Shown piece by piece: positions 31,946-40,864 of a DNA stretch of 64,000 bases (position 1 is its first letter; every line of letters starts with the position of its first letter). Source of the stretch: Paraniabella hibiscisoli (GTDB lineage: Bacteria > Bacteroidota > Bacteroidia > Chitinophagales > Chitinophagaceae); the NCBI RefSeq assembly GCF_022512515.1, contig NZ_JAKWBK010000001.1, positions 4,464,001 through 4,528,000 of the forward strand. Direction: 5' to 3'. The notes beneath the pieces are model-generated. The model did no database searches, was not told where the DNA came from, and worked only from the letters and a program-made list of their open reading frames with translations. The translations under genes were made by a program, and so were the position numbers.

Positions 31946-32494
31946 CTATTTATTGAATGGTGTATAATTACAATTCACTGACACCTTAACTAACGGCGAT
32001 ATTTTATCCCTCACCACGCCCGGTATGGTTATTTTGAAATCGTTGGTATTAAGATTAAACACGGATATCACCTGGACCGATTGAGCACTTACTTTTATAG
32101 TACCTTTAGCAATAGTTTCTTTCTTTACACCATGAATCTCCATAATGCCTTTAACGGTGGCGTTATAAACACCCGGTTTATTAAAATTGATAGTTTCGGC
32201 TATACTACCTTTAAATACGGCCTTAGGGTATTTACTGCTTTCCATGTAATTTTCATTAAAATGTTCCTGCATCAGGTCGCGCTTAAATTCAAAGCCTTTT
32301 ATCAAAACAGCTAATTCTATTTTGCCGGTTGCTGCATCAATAACACTTGTAGCTGATTTGTTGATAGCGTCAATGTCTTCCAGCGCGGTGCCTGCACTAA
32401 AACTGATGATACCGTTTTTTGTAAAATATTTCTGGGCTGAAACCTGAAATACAGTGATCAGGACCACCGAGCATAAGGTTAATAGTTTTTTCAT
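31946..32494 (-). CDS. YceI-family periplasmic lipid-binding protein
   Basis: An intact protein of 182 residues with a signal peptide (VFQVSAQ) and a lipocalin-like YceI domain: KNGIISFSAGTALEDIDAINK, IKGFEFKRDLMQEHFNENYMESSKYPKAVFKG and VKGIMEIHGVKKE are the usual strands. Family members bind isoprenoids such as quinone precursors in the periplasm. The operon with a cytochrome c and an OB-fold protein fits a redox or quinone-linked function in the envelope (inference). Confidence 0.9.
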   Translation of the reverse strand: MKKLLTLCSVVLITVFQVSAQKYFTKNGIISFSAGTALEDIDAINKSATSVIDAATGKIELAVLIKGFEFKRDLMQEHFNENYMESSKYPKAVFKGSIAETINFNKPGVYNATVKGIMEIHGVKKETIAKGTIKVSAQSVQVISVFNLNTNDFKITIPGVVRDKISPLVKVSVNCNYTPFNK

Positions 32495-32508
32495 GTCGTT
32501 GTTTTAAA

Positions 32509-32925
32509 TTATTGGGTGATACTGCATTTGTTAAGCACTATGTCCATCAACCTACCCGTACATACGCCTTTGATTTTTACGGTGGCTCCGGCTTGAAGGC
32601 TTCTGAGAGCTGCGCTTTCTGTTTCATAAAAACTGCAGTTAACCGATGCCATTGGATTACCCGTTTCGAGGAAAACAGTGGGATTGCTGCTATCGGCATC
32701 TATCTTACTGATAACGCCCTCAACCACAATAACCTTATCAAGGTATTTGGCGTTGGCGGTCGATTCGTCCTTATCAAAATCAGCGAGTAAAGCAGAAGCC
32801 GTTGTCTCATAATAGGCAGCGGACTTTCTTATGTCAGGTGGCTTTTTATAATAAAAACAGAGGGCCAGTCCCGCAGCAATGAGTACCGTAATGAACAGCG
32901 TTACCAAAACTTTTTTCCAATTCAT
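32509..32925 (-). CDS. Membrane-anchored OB-fold protein (tRNA_anti-like, PF12869 type)
   Basis: An intact protein of 138 residues. One N-terminal membrane helix (VLVTLFITVLIAAGLALCFYY) leaves an extracytoplasmic domain with the OB-fold pattern seen in this family: a helix with ALLADFDKDESTANAKYLDKV, then VIVVEGVISKIDADSS, VFLETG, SVNCSFY and VKIKGVCTGRLMDIVLNKC. Two conserved cysteines (VNC and NKC) could form a disulfide. It is encoded between the cytochrome c and YceI genes with gaps of 18 and 14 nt. Its role is unknown. Confidence 0.85.
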   Translation of the reverse strand: MNWKKVLVTLFITVLIAAGLALCFYYKKPPDIRKSAAYYETTASALLADFDKDESTANAKYLDKVIVVEGVISKIDADSSNPTVFLETGNPMASVNCSFYETESAALRSLQAGATVKIKGVCTGRLMDIVLNKCSITQ

Positions 32926-32943
32926 AATTCAATGTATTCGTGA

Positions 32944-33306
32944 TTAATTGTCTTTCTTACCTGCATCTATCCAGGCTTTGATCAGCGCCTTTTGGGTGGC
33001 TGATAAAGCAGGGCCTCCTTTGGGCATACGGTCTGCTTGTATTGCGTTGTAAGCTGCGGTAGCATTAGCTGATATCTGGGCAAAGCTGGTTAGTGAAATG
33101 CCGTTTGGTGGATTAGTAACTCCATGGCATCCGCTACAGCTGGTTTGAAAAATAGGTAGAACCTGTGTTGAGAATTTTACTTCTGCAGCCGGGGGATTAG
33201 GAGGAGGAGTGACCACATCTTCTTTATCGGCCGAACAACTAAGCACCAGGGATGACGTGTACATCAATGCAAGTTTTAAGAATACCGTTTTTGTAGTTTT
33301 CATCAT
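32944..33306 (-). CDS. Small cytochrome c lipoprotein (single heme)
   Basis: An intact protein of 120 residues. The signal ends in the lipobox LVLSC, and a proline-rich linker precedes a single heme-binding motif CSGCH (about residue 57), with DRMPKGGPALS giving the likely axial methionine. The ending LIKAWIDAGKKDN is typical of small cytochrome c domains in Bacteroidota lipoproteins. It should be tethered to a membrane and carry electrons. It is the first gene of the operon running down to 30037. Confidence 0.9.
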   Translation of the reverse strand: MMKTTKTVFLKLALMYTSSLVLSCSADKEDVVTPPPNPPAAEVKFSTQVLPIFQTSCSGCHGVTNPPNGISLTSFAQISANATAAYNAIQADRMPKGGPALSATQKALIKAWIDAGKKDN

Positions 33307-33413
33307 TTATAGTTTTTAGTTTAAAAAATATCGGGCAATAGAGGGCATGTTGATGCTACGACATCAATTTTTTATTGAACCTGTACTGTGATAAGTTTAA
33401 AGAGGTCTCTTTT

Positions 33414-34695
33414 CTATAAGTCTCTTTTAATAGATACCTGTGTGCCAATACCGCCCAGGCTAAGATTTCCGTACCCTATTTCGCTCATAGGTATTTTTAA
33501 ATAAGGGGCTACCTGTACCGAAGTCTTGTTCCATTTTTGTTCATAGCCTACCGACACATTGGCCACGGCATAAAAGTTCTTTCCCTGACCCGTAACATCC
33601 CGGTCTATAAGACGTGTGCCGTTTTCATCGGTATAATCATACACATAACTTTGCTTAACCATTACCGTGGGCGACACGCCGGTGCTCACAAAAGCTTTTC
33701 TTTTTTAGAATGAACCATGTCATAGCGTACGTTAACCGGTACGTCAATCATAGTACAAGACCCCGAAATGTTAGACACTTTCGATGAAACAGGCCTGCCG
33801 CCCGGGTTAAAGTACTCATTTGCTACAGCATAGGTCATGTTCTCATAAATAACTCCCGACTCAATCGACACCCTCGAATCATTGATCCTATGCTGAACCA
33901 GGATGCCTGTATTAAGTCCCGGAGTGGAAGAAACATCTCCTTTTACCATTGCTATATTAGCGCCACCTACAAGCCCCAGCTGCCATCTGCCTGAGCTGCT
34001 TCTTTTTGCGGTTCTTTCCCCGTTGCAAAAAAGTTATTTGTGGTATAGTTGTCTTTAATGGAGTTTCCCCTTGGATCTGTTGCAAGGTCTATCTTTTTAC
34101 GATCGCCTTGCTGCTCATGGTTTGTAATAGAATTATCTTTTTGCCCCGGTAAAACAGCTATAGGAGGTATAACCGCATCTCTTCCAATATTGGATGAACT
34201 ATTACGGCCTCCGTACACTACATGAGGGGGCTGGTTATGGGAACTTTTATTCGATGCATCAGTTAAATGCCCGGCTGCGATAGACGGATCTCCTTCATTA
34301 AAAAAGCCTGGGAGAAATGCCACTGGTATCTTTGGCTATATCCATTGTCAAAGCTGTAGCTGTGTCATTAGATGCATTGGGTTTAGGTTGCTTAGTGGCA
34401 ATAGCCCCGTCCGTTGTTTGTTTTGAAACGATGACCCAAACGATAGAGCAGGCAGCAAAAAGAATCAACAGGACCGCCGCAACCTTGTATGCCTTAGTCC
34501 ATGTTAGAAAAGGAGTGATTTTTTATCAAGGTCTTCTACTGAGGTCGCTCCCTTATCTTTTAGTTGCTGCGCGTTCTTTGTATAAAATACTTCCCATGCT
34601 CCCTCCGGAGGATTGCTGTTCCTGAAATTTTCTGCTGCATCCCTAAAAAGCCTGTCAAGCTCTTCGTCTGTCATATTTTTATACTTTTTCGGCAT
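33414..34695 (-). CDS. Cytoplasmic/TM anti-sigma-like segment fused to PorT-type beta-barrel, heavily frameshifted
   Basis: ATG at 34695, overlapping the end of the sigma-factor gene by 17 nt. The first 60 residues are acidic and helical (MTDEELDRLFRDAAENF, NPPEGAWEVF). A membrane helix follows (YKVAAVLLILFAACSIVWVIVS), then a long polar linker, then about 190 residues of amphipathic strands (GGANIAMVKGDVS, VSIESGVIYENMTYA, PVNVRYDMVHSKKEK, NVSVGYEQKWNKTSVQVAPYLKIP) resembling outer_membrane_beta-barrel/PorT domains. The frame breaks near 34515, 34310, 33985 and 33700; the pieces are 34701-34504, 34323-33967, 33949-33686 and 33689-33414. Total about 427 residues. Pairing with the ECF sigma gene suggests control of that sigma factor. 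How one chain uses a TM helix and a barrel is unclear. Confidence 0.65.
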
Positions 34696-35265
34696 TGGCA
34701 ACTTCTAGCATTTTTCGTAAATTTTTTCTGGCTTTTAGTAAGTTGGATTTTGAAGCCCCAACAGAAATGCCCATCATACCCGCAATTTCTTCATGCCGGT
34801 ATCCGTCAATTACATACAGGCAAAATGTATTTCGATACGCTGGACTCAACCTCTGTATCAGTTTCACCAGTTCTTCATATGCCAGCTGATCAGAATCGGT
34901 ATGTCGGGCGTAGGCATCTGTATTATCCAGGGCCTCCGCTACATGAATAGCAGAAACTTTATGCACTGCTTTGAAGTAGTTGATACCTGTATTGATCATT
35001 ATTTTTTTAACCAACTCATAAACAACCTGGATAATTCATCATCGCCGCCGGGTTCTGCAAATCCCGAAATGCTTCTGAAAACCTTTACAAATCCATCATT
35101 TAATATTTCCATAGCCTCGTCATTGTTTTTGGCGTAACGCAGGCATACCGACAATCCAAAACCAAAAAAACGTTCGTACAATAGCCTCTGTGCAACAGGC
35201 ATATCTTGCTTGCAGCCCAATATGAGGTCATAGAGGCTATGGTCAGTACTTAAAGCTATTCTCAA
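34679..35265 (-). CDS. ECF-type RNA polymerase sigma factor, frameshifted
   Basis: Start at TTG 35265, chosen for length. Region 2 is in the first piece (LYERFFGFGLSVCLRYAKNNDEAMEILNDGFVKVFRSI), which contains the usual DAEDLVQ-like core helix. Region 4 is in the second piece (LSPAYRNTFCLYVIDGYRHEEIAGMMGISVGASKSNLLKARKNLRKML). The A run near 35005-35010 breaks the frame; restored it reads RLFMSWLKKIMINTGINYFKAVHK. About 195 residues, as usual for ECF factors. The next gene overlaps its end and probably encodes its membrane partner. Confidence 0.88.
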
Positions 35266-35533
35266 AAGTGTTTGCGTGATTTAATTAATGTTTCAACATT
35301 TGTATATACAGCAAGATTAAATAAATGGTTGCTTTATGTATTGTTTTTATTTAAAACCCAAAAAATGTTTGCAAGCAGGATTGAAGTTTAGGTAAAGTGA
35401 AAATCTTTTATTTTCCAGATCATCGAAAAAGAGTCGCCGGAGCTCAGAGGATATTCGATAGCTCATTTTATTTGGCATATGCTTTGCCTTACAGAAAAAG
35501 TAAACTATTTAAGCTAATCATAAATACTTAAGC

Positions 35534-35743
35534 ATGACTACACTGAACGATATTCTCAACAATGGCTTCATTGAGTTAAAAAATAATCCGGCGACTTTTG
35601 ATGAATATGCACATGGAATGGTTAAAGTACATGTAAGTGCGGGGGTAGTGGTTAACGTGTTTGTTACCGATATCAAAGTGAAAGGGGTAGAAGATATTGA
35701 TGAGTTAATGTATATGTGTAAGCGTGTTAATCAGTATGCTTAG
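35534..35743 (+). CDS. Hypothetical protein, 69 residues
   Basis: A clean frame from ATG 35534 to TAG 35741-35743. The product is acidic and beta-rich (VKVHVSAGVVVNVFVTDIKVKG) with an amphipathic N-terminal helix (LNDILNNGFIELKNN) and no signal peptide, membrane segment or cysteine pair except one CKR. I do not recognise the family. The region upstream back to the sigma factor start (35266-35533) is AT-rich and contains nothing else that I can support. The gene could be real because of its clean start and stop and a codon pattern like its neighbours. Confidence 0.5.
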   Translation: MTTLNDILNNGFIELKNNPATFDEYAHGMVKVHVSAGVVVNVFVTDIKVKGVEDIDELMYMCKRVNQYA

Positions 35744-35763
35744 GTATGAAGGAAACTAACCTA

Positions 35764-36022
35764 CTAATCTTGCACCTCTCTTACGATATTATACACTGTG
35801 TTCGGATTTCTTTCATAATCGTAAACTTTTTGACACATTCCCTTTCCAGTTTACAATTTAAACAATGTTGAACCAAAACAACCTCGCCAGATAATTTTGT
35901 CAAATCAGCAGTTTGCTATCATAAGGATTTTCTTTCAATTTTAAACTAAGCCTAATTCGTCGTCCACCTGCATCAATGTGCCTAAAATTCTTTATCAAAG
36001 CGTTTACTCTTGCTTGAAAACT
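35764..36022 (-). pseudogene. Unrecognised small cysteine-containing gene, frameshifted or decayed
   Basis: Three frames join into a plausible protein of about 85 residues on the minus strand. The first reads ARVNALIKNFRHIDAGGRRIRL to about 35905. The second continues LTKLSGEVVLVQHCLNCKLE, with the cysteines H-C-L-N-C and a further C six residues on, to about 35790. The third reads NTVYNIVREVQD and stops at 35764. A one-base change near 35905 and another near 35795 are needed. No convincing start is visible. I do not recognise the family; a small zinc-binding or regulatory protein is possible. Continuity of sense across the breaks is the only support. Confidence 0.3.
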
Positions 36023-36070
36023 TTAAAGTGTGATAAAACTGTTTTTCAAAGCTCTATGGCTGATTAAAAA

Positions 36071-36185
36071 TAATGTGATATTTGGTCACATTACTTATAT
36101 TCGTATTGTGTTAATAGAGGGTTAACACAAAAACCCGGCTTACGCCGGGAATGGGCAACTCCTCTGTTTCAGAGAGGGCTTTTTC
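36071..36185 (+). ncRNA. Possible structured small RNA: four consecutive hairpins ending in a terminator
   Basis: In 115 nt there are four perfect or near-perfect hairpins. They are TAATGTGA-7 nt-TCACATTA (36071-36093), TTGTGTTAA-7 nt-TTAACACAA (36106-36130), CCCGGC-4 nt-GCCGGG (36134-36149) and CCTCTG-3 nt-CAGAG(A)GG (36161-36177) followed by CTTTTTC. The last is a good rho-independent terminator. AGAGG in the loop of hairpin 2 is complementary to CCTCT in the 5' arm of the terminator hairpin, so an alternative pairing is possible. No gene is close enough upstream to own this terminator on the plus strand. It may be a small RNA, a leader or attenuator. The flanks, 35767-36070 and 36186-36446, are AT-rich. 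Confidence 0.45.
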
Positions 36186-36446
36186 TATACTTAAAAGTAC
36201 GTAAATTACAGATAATCACACATTAATACAAAAAAAGTAATCCTGACATTTTTAACATTCTCTAATTAAATGATTTATGTAAACAGCTGTTTAACAAATA
36301 ACATGATACTTACTTATTTACGTAATTAATATAACAATGGTTTTTTTACAAATTTTTAAATGACTCTAAAAAAATGTTAGTTCATTCAAATGAAAATTAT
36401 TCCGGATTAAATCTTCGTCAATAATAAGTCGTTAACTTCACGCTTT

Positions 36447-36821
36447 ATGAATGAGGAGATTAAAAGTTTAGCCATATTTGACGATGATGAAGATATCTTA
36501 TCCATTTGTCATTATGTATTGCAGGATCAGGGTTGGGAGGTGAGCACTTTTGCTAATTGCGATGATATAGTTAATAAGCTTAAAGAATGTAAGCCACAGG
36601 TTATATTCATGGATAACTGGATCCCTCCCAAGGGCGGTATTGTTGCTACCCAGGAAATTAAAAATGACAATTCGTTAAAAAATATTCCTGTTATTTATTT
36701 TTCCGCGAACAGCGAAATTTCTAAACTGGCAAGTACCGCAGGCGCGGAACATTTCCTTGCCAAACCTTTCGATCTCGATCACCTGGCCGAGGCAATCAAT
36801 ACCGTTTTGAAATTAAAATAA
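36447..36821 (+). CDS. CheY-like response regulator
   Basis: An intact protein of 124 residues made of one receiver domain. Acidic residues are in IFDDDED (9-15); the phospho-acceptor is in IFMDNWIPPKGG (residue 55); the switch serine is in YFSANSE; the lysine is in FLAKPFDLDHL. The usual MPG after the acceptor is replaced by IPPKGG. It has no output domain and no partner kinase beside it. It converges with the similar receiver encoded at 36843-37217. Confidence 0.88.
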   Translation: MNEEIKSLAIFDDDEDILSICHYVLQDQGWEVSTFANCDDIVNKLKECKPQVIFMDNWIPPKGGIVATQEIKNDNSLKNIPVIYFSANSEISKLASTAGAEHFLAKPFDLDHLAEAINTVLKLK

Positions 36822-36842
36822 TTATACGTTCGCGAAAATCTA

Positions 36843-37217
36843 CTAATTTCCCTGATTGGCCGAAGCATAAACGGATTGTATATGGTTAATCAGATCGTCT
36901 ATTTCAAAGGGTTTAGCAATAAACCCGTCTGCACCCGATTCTTCCGCTATGCTCCTGATATCGCTATTGGCCGACATCAGAATAACCGGGATATTACGGG
37001 TTAAGTCGTCCGATTTTAGTTGCTTACAAATATGACGTCCATCTGTGCCCCCCATCCATATATCCAATAAAATAAGGCCTGGAGGATCTTCCTGCACCTG
37101 TAAAACATGTAATGGATCTACTGTCGATGTCACCTCATAGCCTTCAGACTCCAATATAATGCTTACTACTTCGAGAATGCCGGGATTGTCATCGGCTATC
37201 AGGATTCTTTTTCTCAT
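36843..37217 (-). CDS. CheY-like response regulator
   Basis: An intact protein of 124 residues, a single receiver domain: IADDNPG (7-13), phospho-acceptor in LLDIWMGGTDG (residue 51), SANSD as switch and FIAKPFEIDDL as the lysine motif. It shares SANS and AKPFxxDxL phrases with the convergent neighbour at 36447-36821, so the two are probably diverged paralogues. The nearest kinases are elsewhere in the window. About 435 nt upstream of its start (37218-37652) contain no gene that I can support. Confidence 0.88.
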   Translation of the reverse strand: MRKRILIADDNPGILEVVSIILESEGYEVTSTVDPLHVLQVQEDPPGLILLDIWMGGTDGRHICKQLKSDDLTRNIPVILMSANSDIRSIAEESGADGFIAKPFEIDDLINHIQSVYASANQGN

Positions 37218-37615
37218 GCTTGCCAGAGCTCTTTTATATAAAAATTTCTATTCCTTCGTATTGACGCCCTTTAATGTCCGGTTTTCCCTTGAACGGTAAA
37301 ACGCCGTTAAGCTTTGCCTGCTTTGTATGCAAAGTAGACAGTTGCAGTTCTTGAACAAACCGTTGAAGGTGTGTTTGGCTATATTGGCAACTTAGAAGGC
37401 TCATGTTTATTGAAGGTAATTATTCCTGAAAGCCAGGTTGCGCAAAAGTACATACTTATTCGTCAGGTTTTCATGAAAGGATGTCCTTTATATATCCTGC
37501 CGTATTTACATCAATTTTGGCTTTATAAAAAGCTACTGCGTCTCCGTTGCTAAAAGCTCGCTTTGTTTAGCAACAATATCATCGCATTCGACAAATAGCG
37601 GATGCATATTTTAAT

Positions 37616-37623
37616 TAGATTTG
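37616..37623 (+). promoter_or_regulatory. Likely -7 box of the Crp/Fnr pair
   Basis: TAGATTTG matches TANNTTTG. A good TTTG -33 box is not seen at the right distance. Its place, 30 nt before the TTG start at 37653 and after the upstream ATG at 37602, supports the TTG as the real start. Confidence 0.45.
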
Positions 37624-37652
37624 CTTTCGCCGGTCATAAGCGGTTTTATTCA

Positions 37653-38230
37653 TTGCATCCAGTTATACAACATATAAACAAAATCAACGCTCAGCCTGTA
37701 ACGGACGCTGCAAAAATATTATCATTTTTTGAGGCCTATTCATTTCGAAAAAGGAAATGTTGCTGGAAGAAGGCAGACGCTGTACGACTTATTTTTTTGT
37801 AGTAAAAGGTTGTCTTCGTTTATATTTCACGGATGCAAACGGCGTTGAGCAAACTTTGCAGTTTGCCCTGGAGAATTGGTGGATGACCGATCTGGATGCT
37901 TTTCGCTCCGGGAAGAATTCGGGTTATGCTATACAGGCACTGGAACCGACCGAGGTTTTATGCATCTCTTACAAAAACTATGAGTTACTCCTGCGAGACA
38001 ATTCAATAATGGAGGAATATTTCAGAAGGGTGTATGAACGCGCTTACGCTGCATCATTATTGCGTATTCAATTGATCTCACGTATGCCTAAGCAAGAGTT
38101 TTATGAGAACTTTGAGTCGAAATATCCGGATTTTTTACAACGCATACCTCAAAAAGTAATGGCTTCATTTCTAGGATTTACGCCTGAATATCTAAGCGAA
38201 CTACGTAAAAACAGAAAGGTAAAAAAATAA
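37653..38230 (+). CDS. Crp/Fnr-family transcription regulator, frameshifted
   Basis: Start at TTG 37653 (LHPVIQHINKIN), inferred from the promoter position and from alignment with the second copy. The cAMP-binding-like beta roll reads KKEMLLEEGRRCTTYFFVVKGCLRLYF and QALEPTEVLCISYKNYELLL. The C-terminal helix-turn-helix is PQKVMASFLGFTPEYLSELRKNRK. One A is lost or gained in the run near 37745-37749. Total about 192 residues, as in the short Bacteroidota Crp branch. The ligand is probably not cAMP, as the phosphate-binding residues RSA are not evident. The TAA at 38228-38230 overlaps the ATG of the next gene. Confidence 0.8.
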
Positions 38231-38801
38231 TGATAGACAGCCTGCTGCAACATATACAAAACCTGCTGCCTGGCAGCGACTTCAGTAAGGAAGATCTGCA
38301 GCCTTTTATACAAGTTCGCGCTGTGAAAAAGAAGAAATTCTTTTGAGAGAGAATGAGCATTGTGAATTCATCTATTTTGTGGTGAAGGGTGCTCTTTATT
38401 TGTATTATGAACAGGAAGATACCCGTCAGGTTATTCATTTTGCGCTGGAAAACTGGTGGCTCACAGATTATAAAACCTTTGCTACAGGTAGTCCTGCTGT
38501 TTACAGCATAGCAGCCATGGAGGATGCCGAACTCATTGTAATGAGCCGCCAACAATATGAAGCGCTTTTAAATCAATTTCGGGTTGTTGCGCTCTATTTC
38601 AACAAAATTCATGAGCGGGCCTACGGCGCCGCCCAGCTCAAGCAAAAAACCTATGCGACCTTGCCAAAAATAGATTTTTACCGGTATTTTCAAAATACTT
38701 ATCCGGAAATCATCAGCCGGATTCCAGACGCAATTTTTGCATCTTATATGCAGGTTAGTTTAGAGGAGTTGATGAAATTAAAGCAGCTAAGTATTTCTTA
38801 A
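38230..38801 (+). CDS. Crp/Fnr-family transcription regulator, second copy, frameshifted
   Basis: ATG at 38230 overlaps the stop of the preceding paralogue (TAATG), so translation is likely coupled. The N-terminus is MIDSLLQHIQNLLPGSDFS. A one-base change in the A run near 38330-38336 joins it to EILLRENEHCEFIYFVVKGALYLYY. The beta roll continues to SIAAMEDAELIVMSRQQYEALL. The C-terminus has ISRIPDAIFASYMQVSLEELMKLKQ, a weak helix-turn-helix that lacks the basic tail of the first copy. About 190 residues. The two may bind DNA as a heterodimer, or the second may modulate the first (inference). Confidence 0.78.
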
Positions 38802-38872
38802 ACCAGCTTAAGTTTTTCAGCCGAACTGCCGCTCATCTTTGTGTTATACAAATCACCTCTAAAAAAACAAAG

Positions 38873-39627
38873 ATGAAAATAGTTATTATCGGCGGTACCG
38901 GCCTTATTGGTAGTCAATTGGTAAATCAATTACGGCAGACAGCACATGAGGTCATCGCTGCTTCTCCCAGCTCTGGTGTAAATACACTTACTGGCGAAGG
39001 CGTAAAAGAAGTTTTAGTAAATGCGGATGTAGTTATCGACGTTTCGAATTCGCCTTCTTTCGAAGCAACAGCAGTGATGAACTTCTTTAAAACTTCTAAC
39101 GGGAATTTGCTGGAGGCCGCAAAAGAAGCGGGGTGAAGCATCATATCGCCTTATCGGTAGTGGGCACCAGCCAACTTCAGGAAAGTGGTTATTTCCGTGC
39201 CAAACAGGTACAGGAAGATATGATCAAAGCTTCAGGCATACCTTACACTATTGTTCATGCCACACAGTTTTTTGAGTTTGCAGGTAGCATTGTGCAAATG
39301 AGTGCAGCCGAAGGAAAAGTGGTTGTGCCTGATGCCAATATTCAACCCATTGCAAGTAAAGATGTGGTAAGCTTCCTGGCTAAAACGGCTTTAGAGCAAC
39401 CAGCTAATTCTATACTCGAGATAGGCGGGCCTGAAAAATTCGGTATGGCAGGCTGGATCGGTGATTATATAAAAGTTACCGGCAAGGGGATTGAAGTGGT
39501 AGCAGACGCAAAAGCTTTATATTCAGGTTCACCCTTAGAAAAAGATACATTGGCGCCACAATCGCCGGTTTATTTAGGAGCGAGCCACTATGCTGAGTGG
39601 ATAGCAGACACTGCGAATCAACGTTAG
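38873..39627 (+). CDS. NmrA-like atypical SDR (NAD(P)H-binding) protein, frameshifted
   Basis: ATG at 38873. The Rossmann glycine motif GGTGLIGSQL (residues 7-16) is followed by a parallel beta fold without the usual YxxxK catalytic pair, as in NmrA/atypical SDRs. The second piece contains YFRAKQVQEDMIKASGIPYTIVHATQFFEF and EIGGPEKF. The frame breaks in GGGG near 39130. About 250 residues. Members act as NAD(P)-sensing proteins or quinone/sugar reductases. A terminator lies 18 nt downstream. It follows the Crp pair at 72 nt and may be their target (inference). Confidence 0.85.
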
Positions 39628-39644
39628 TGACGAGCTTTTTTATT

Positions 39645-39676
39645 AATTAAGCCCGGATTTTGCCGGGCTTAATTTT
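39645..39676 (+). terminator. Strong terminator between convergent SDR and DUF4256 genes
   Basis: AATTAAGCCCGG (39645-39656) and CCGGGCTTAATT (39663-39674) form a perfect 12-bp stem with a 6-nt loop, followed by TT and a G run. It can serve the plus-strand SDR gene and lies 12 nt past the stop of the minus-strand DUF4256 gene. Confidence 0.85.
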
Positions 39677-39688
39677 GGGGTTATACTT

Positions 39689-40243
39689 TTAAAGAGCCGC
39701 GAAATCCTCTTGCTCCATAATAAGATTCAGCTCCGTTATGGTAAAGGAAAACGGCATCATATCGCCGGTCGCAAAAAGAGCGCCTCCTAGTTTTCTAATG
39801 GGCGCCGGAGTTAGGATCCAGCTAGAGGTTTTTAAATCAAAATTACCTAATTGCTGGAGCTCTCTATACTGTTCTTCTGTAAGTATTTCAATGCCCATAT
39901 CCTCTGCCATGCCCAATGCACTGTCTTTAGGTTTATGTTCTTTCCTCGACGCCAATGCATCGCCATCATAGCAGATACTTCTACGGCCTTTGGGACTTTC
40001 AACTGAACAATCGTAGAAAATATACTCCCCGGTTTTCTGATCAACGCCTACTACATCCGGTTCTCCTTCGGTTATCTCCATTTCATTTAAAGACCATAAT
40101 TTGGCTGGATTTGCTTCAAGCTTCACTGCAACCTTTTCCCAGTCAATACTTTTATGCCGGTTCTTATTTTTCTCAAACCGCTTCTTTAGAATGCCTAAAA
40201 GTTCATCTTTTACAGAAGCAGGGAGTTCTTTTTTATTTTTCAT
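39689..40243 (-). CDS. DUF4256-family protein
   Basis: An intact protein of 184 residues. It starts with a basic helix (KKELPASVKDELLGILKKRFE) and has the family core: WSLNEMEITEGEPDVVGVD, GEYIFYDCSVESPKGRRSICYDGDALASRKEHKP and WILTPAPIRKLGGALF. No signal peptide or membrane helix; cytoplasmic. The biochemical role of DUF4256 is unknown. It lies in the same direction as the YdeI gene, 38 nt after that gene's end. Confidence 0.85.
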   Translation of the reverse strand: MKNKKELPASVKDELLGILKKRFEKNKNRHKSIDWEKVAVKLEANPAKLWSLNEMEITEGEPDVVGVDQKTGEYIFYDCSVESPKGRRSICYDGDALASRKEHKPKDSALGMAEDMGIEILTEEQYRELQQLGNFDLKTSSWILTPAPIRKLGGALFATGDMMPFSFTITELNLIMEQEDFAAL

Positions 40244-40281
40244 AATGTACCATTATTATTTAAAGGATAATAATCCATTGA

Positions 40282-40859
40282 TCAATCATCCAATCCTTTT
40301 CCTTCCATTATCAGAGGTATATATTTTTCTACCCGTGCTGCTCTTGTTTTTGATTGTTTAGCCTGGGCGAAATGAAACAGGTAAGCGCGCTGCCTCCCGG
40401 CGTTAATGCCTCAAAAGCTTTTCTTAATGGAGGCTTTTTATCCAGCTGTTCTTTAAATTCATCCGGAACTTCAAATGCTTCTGTCTTTTTCAAAGGAACC
40501 TTTAAGCCCATCATTTCTACCTCAATTGCTTCATAAATATAAGACCTGATAGCTTTTGCCTTTTGCTTTACTTCTTTTAAGCTGGTAAATCGTAATTGCC
40601 TTGCCGACTGTACGTTCTCAGTCTGCTGGATCAATATCCGTTCAGGATCTTTTAGTAAAGCGCCCTTGAAAAACAGGATCGCACAATATTCTTTAAAGCC
40701 ATGTATTAAAATAATATTGGCTTTGCCCAGGCAGTAGCAGGGCTGTCCCCATTTTAATTCTTCTGCTAACCCGCAGTCAAGCGCAAGCTCCCTCATATGT
40801 AAAAACTCCGACTGCCAGGCTCCATCTTTATCAAAGAAGAAATCAACTTTTGGATTCAT
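40282..40859 (-). CDS. YdeI/OmpD-associated (DUF1801-type) cytoplasmic protein, frameshifted
   Basis: ATG at 40859 (MNPKVDFFFDKDG) is chosen because the frame upstream belongs to the DoxX gene region. The N-terminal DUF1801-like fold has LKWGQPCYCLGKANIILIHGFKEYCAILFFKGALLKD. The C-terminal YdeI part has EVPDEFKEQLDKKPPLRKAFEALTPG, then, after restoring one G near 40405, RQRAYLFHFAQAKQSKTRAARVEKYIPLI, ending at 40282. About 192 residues, a normal length. Family members are small acid- or stress-linked proteins of unclear function. It lies in an operon with ArsR, SRPBCC and DoxX genes. Confidence 0.85.
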
Positions 40860-40864
40860 AACTA

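Noticed and set aside
36071..36093. Crp/cAMP-type binding site (TGTGA-N-TCACA)
   Set aside because: The spacer is 7 nt rather than the 6 nt of the usual Crp site, and the hairpin belongs to a stacked series that reads better as RNA structure; kept only as part of that feature.
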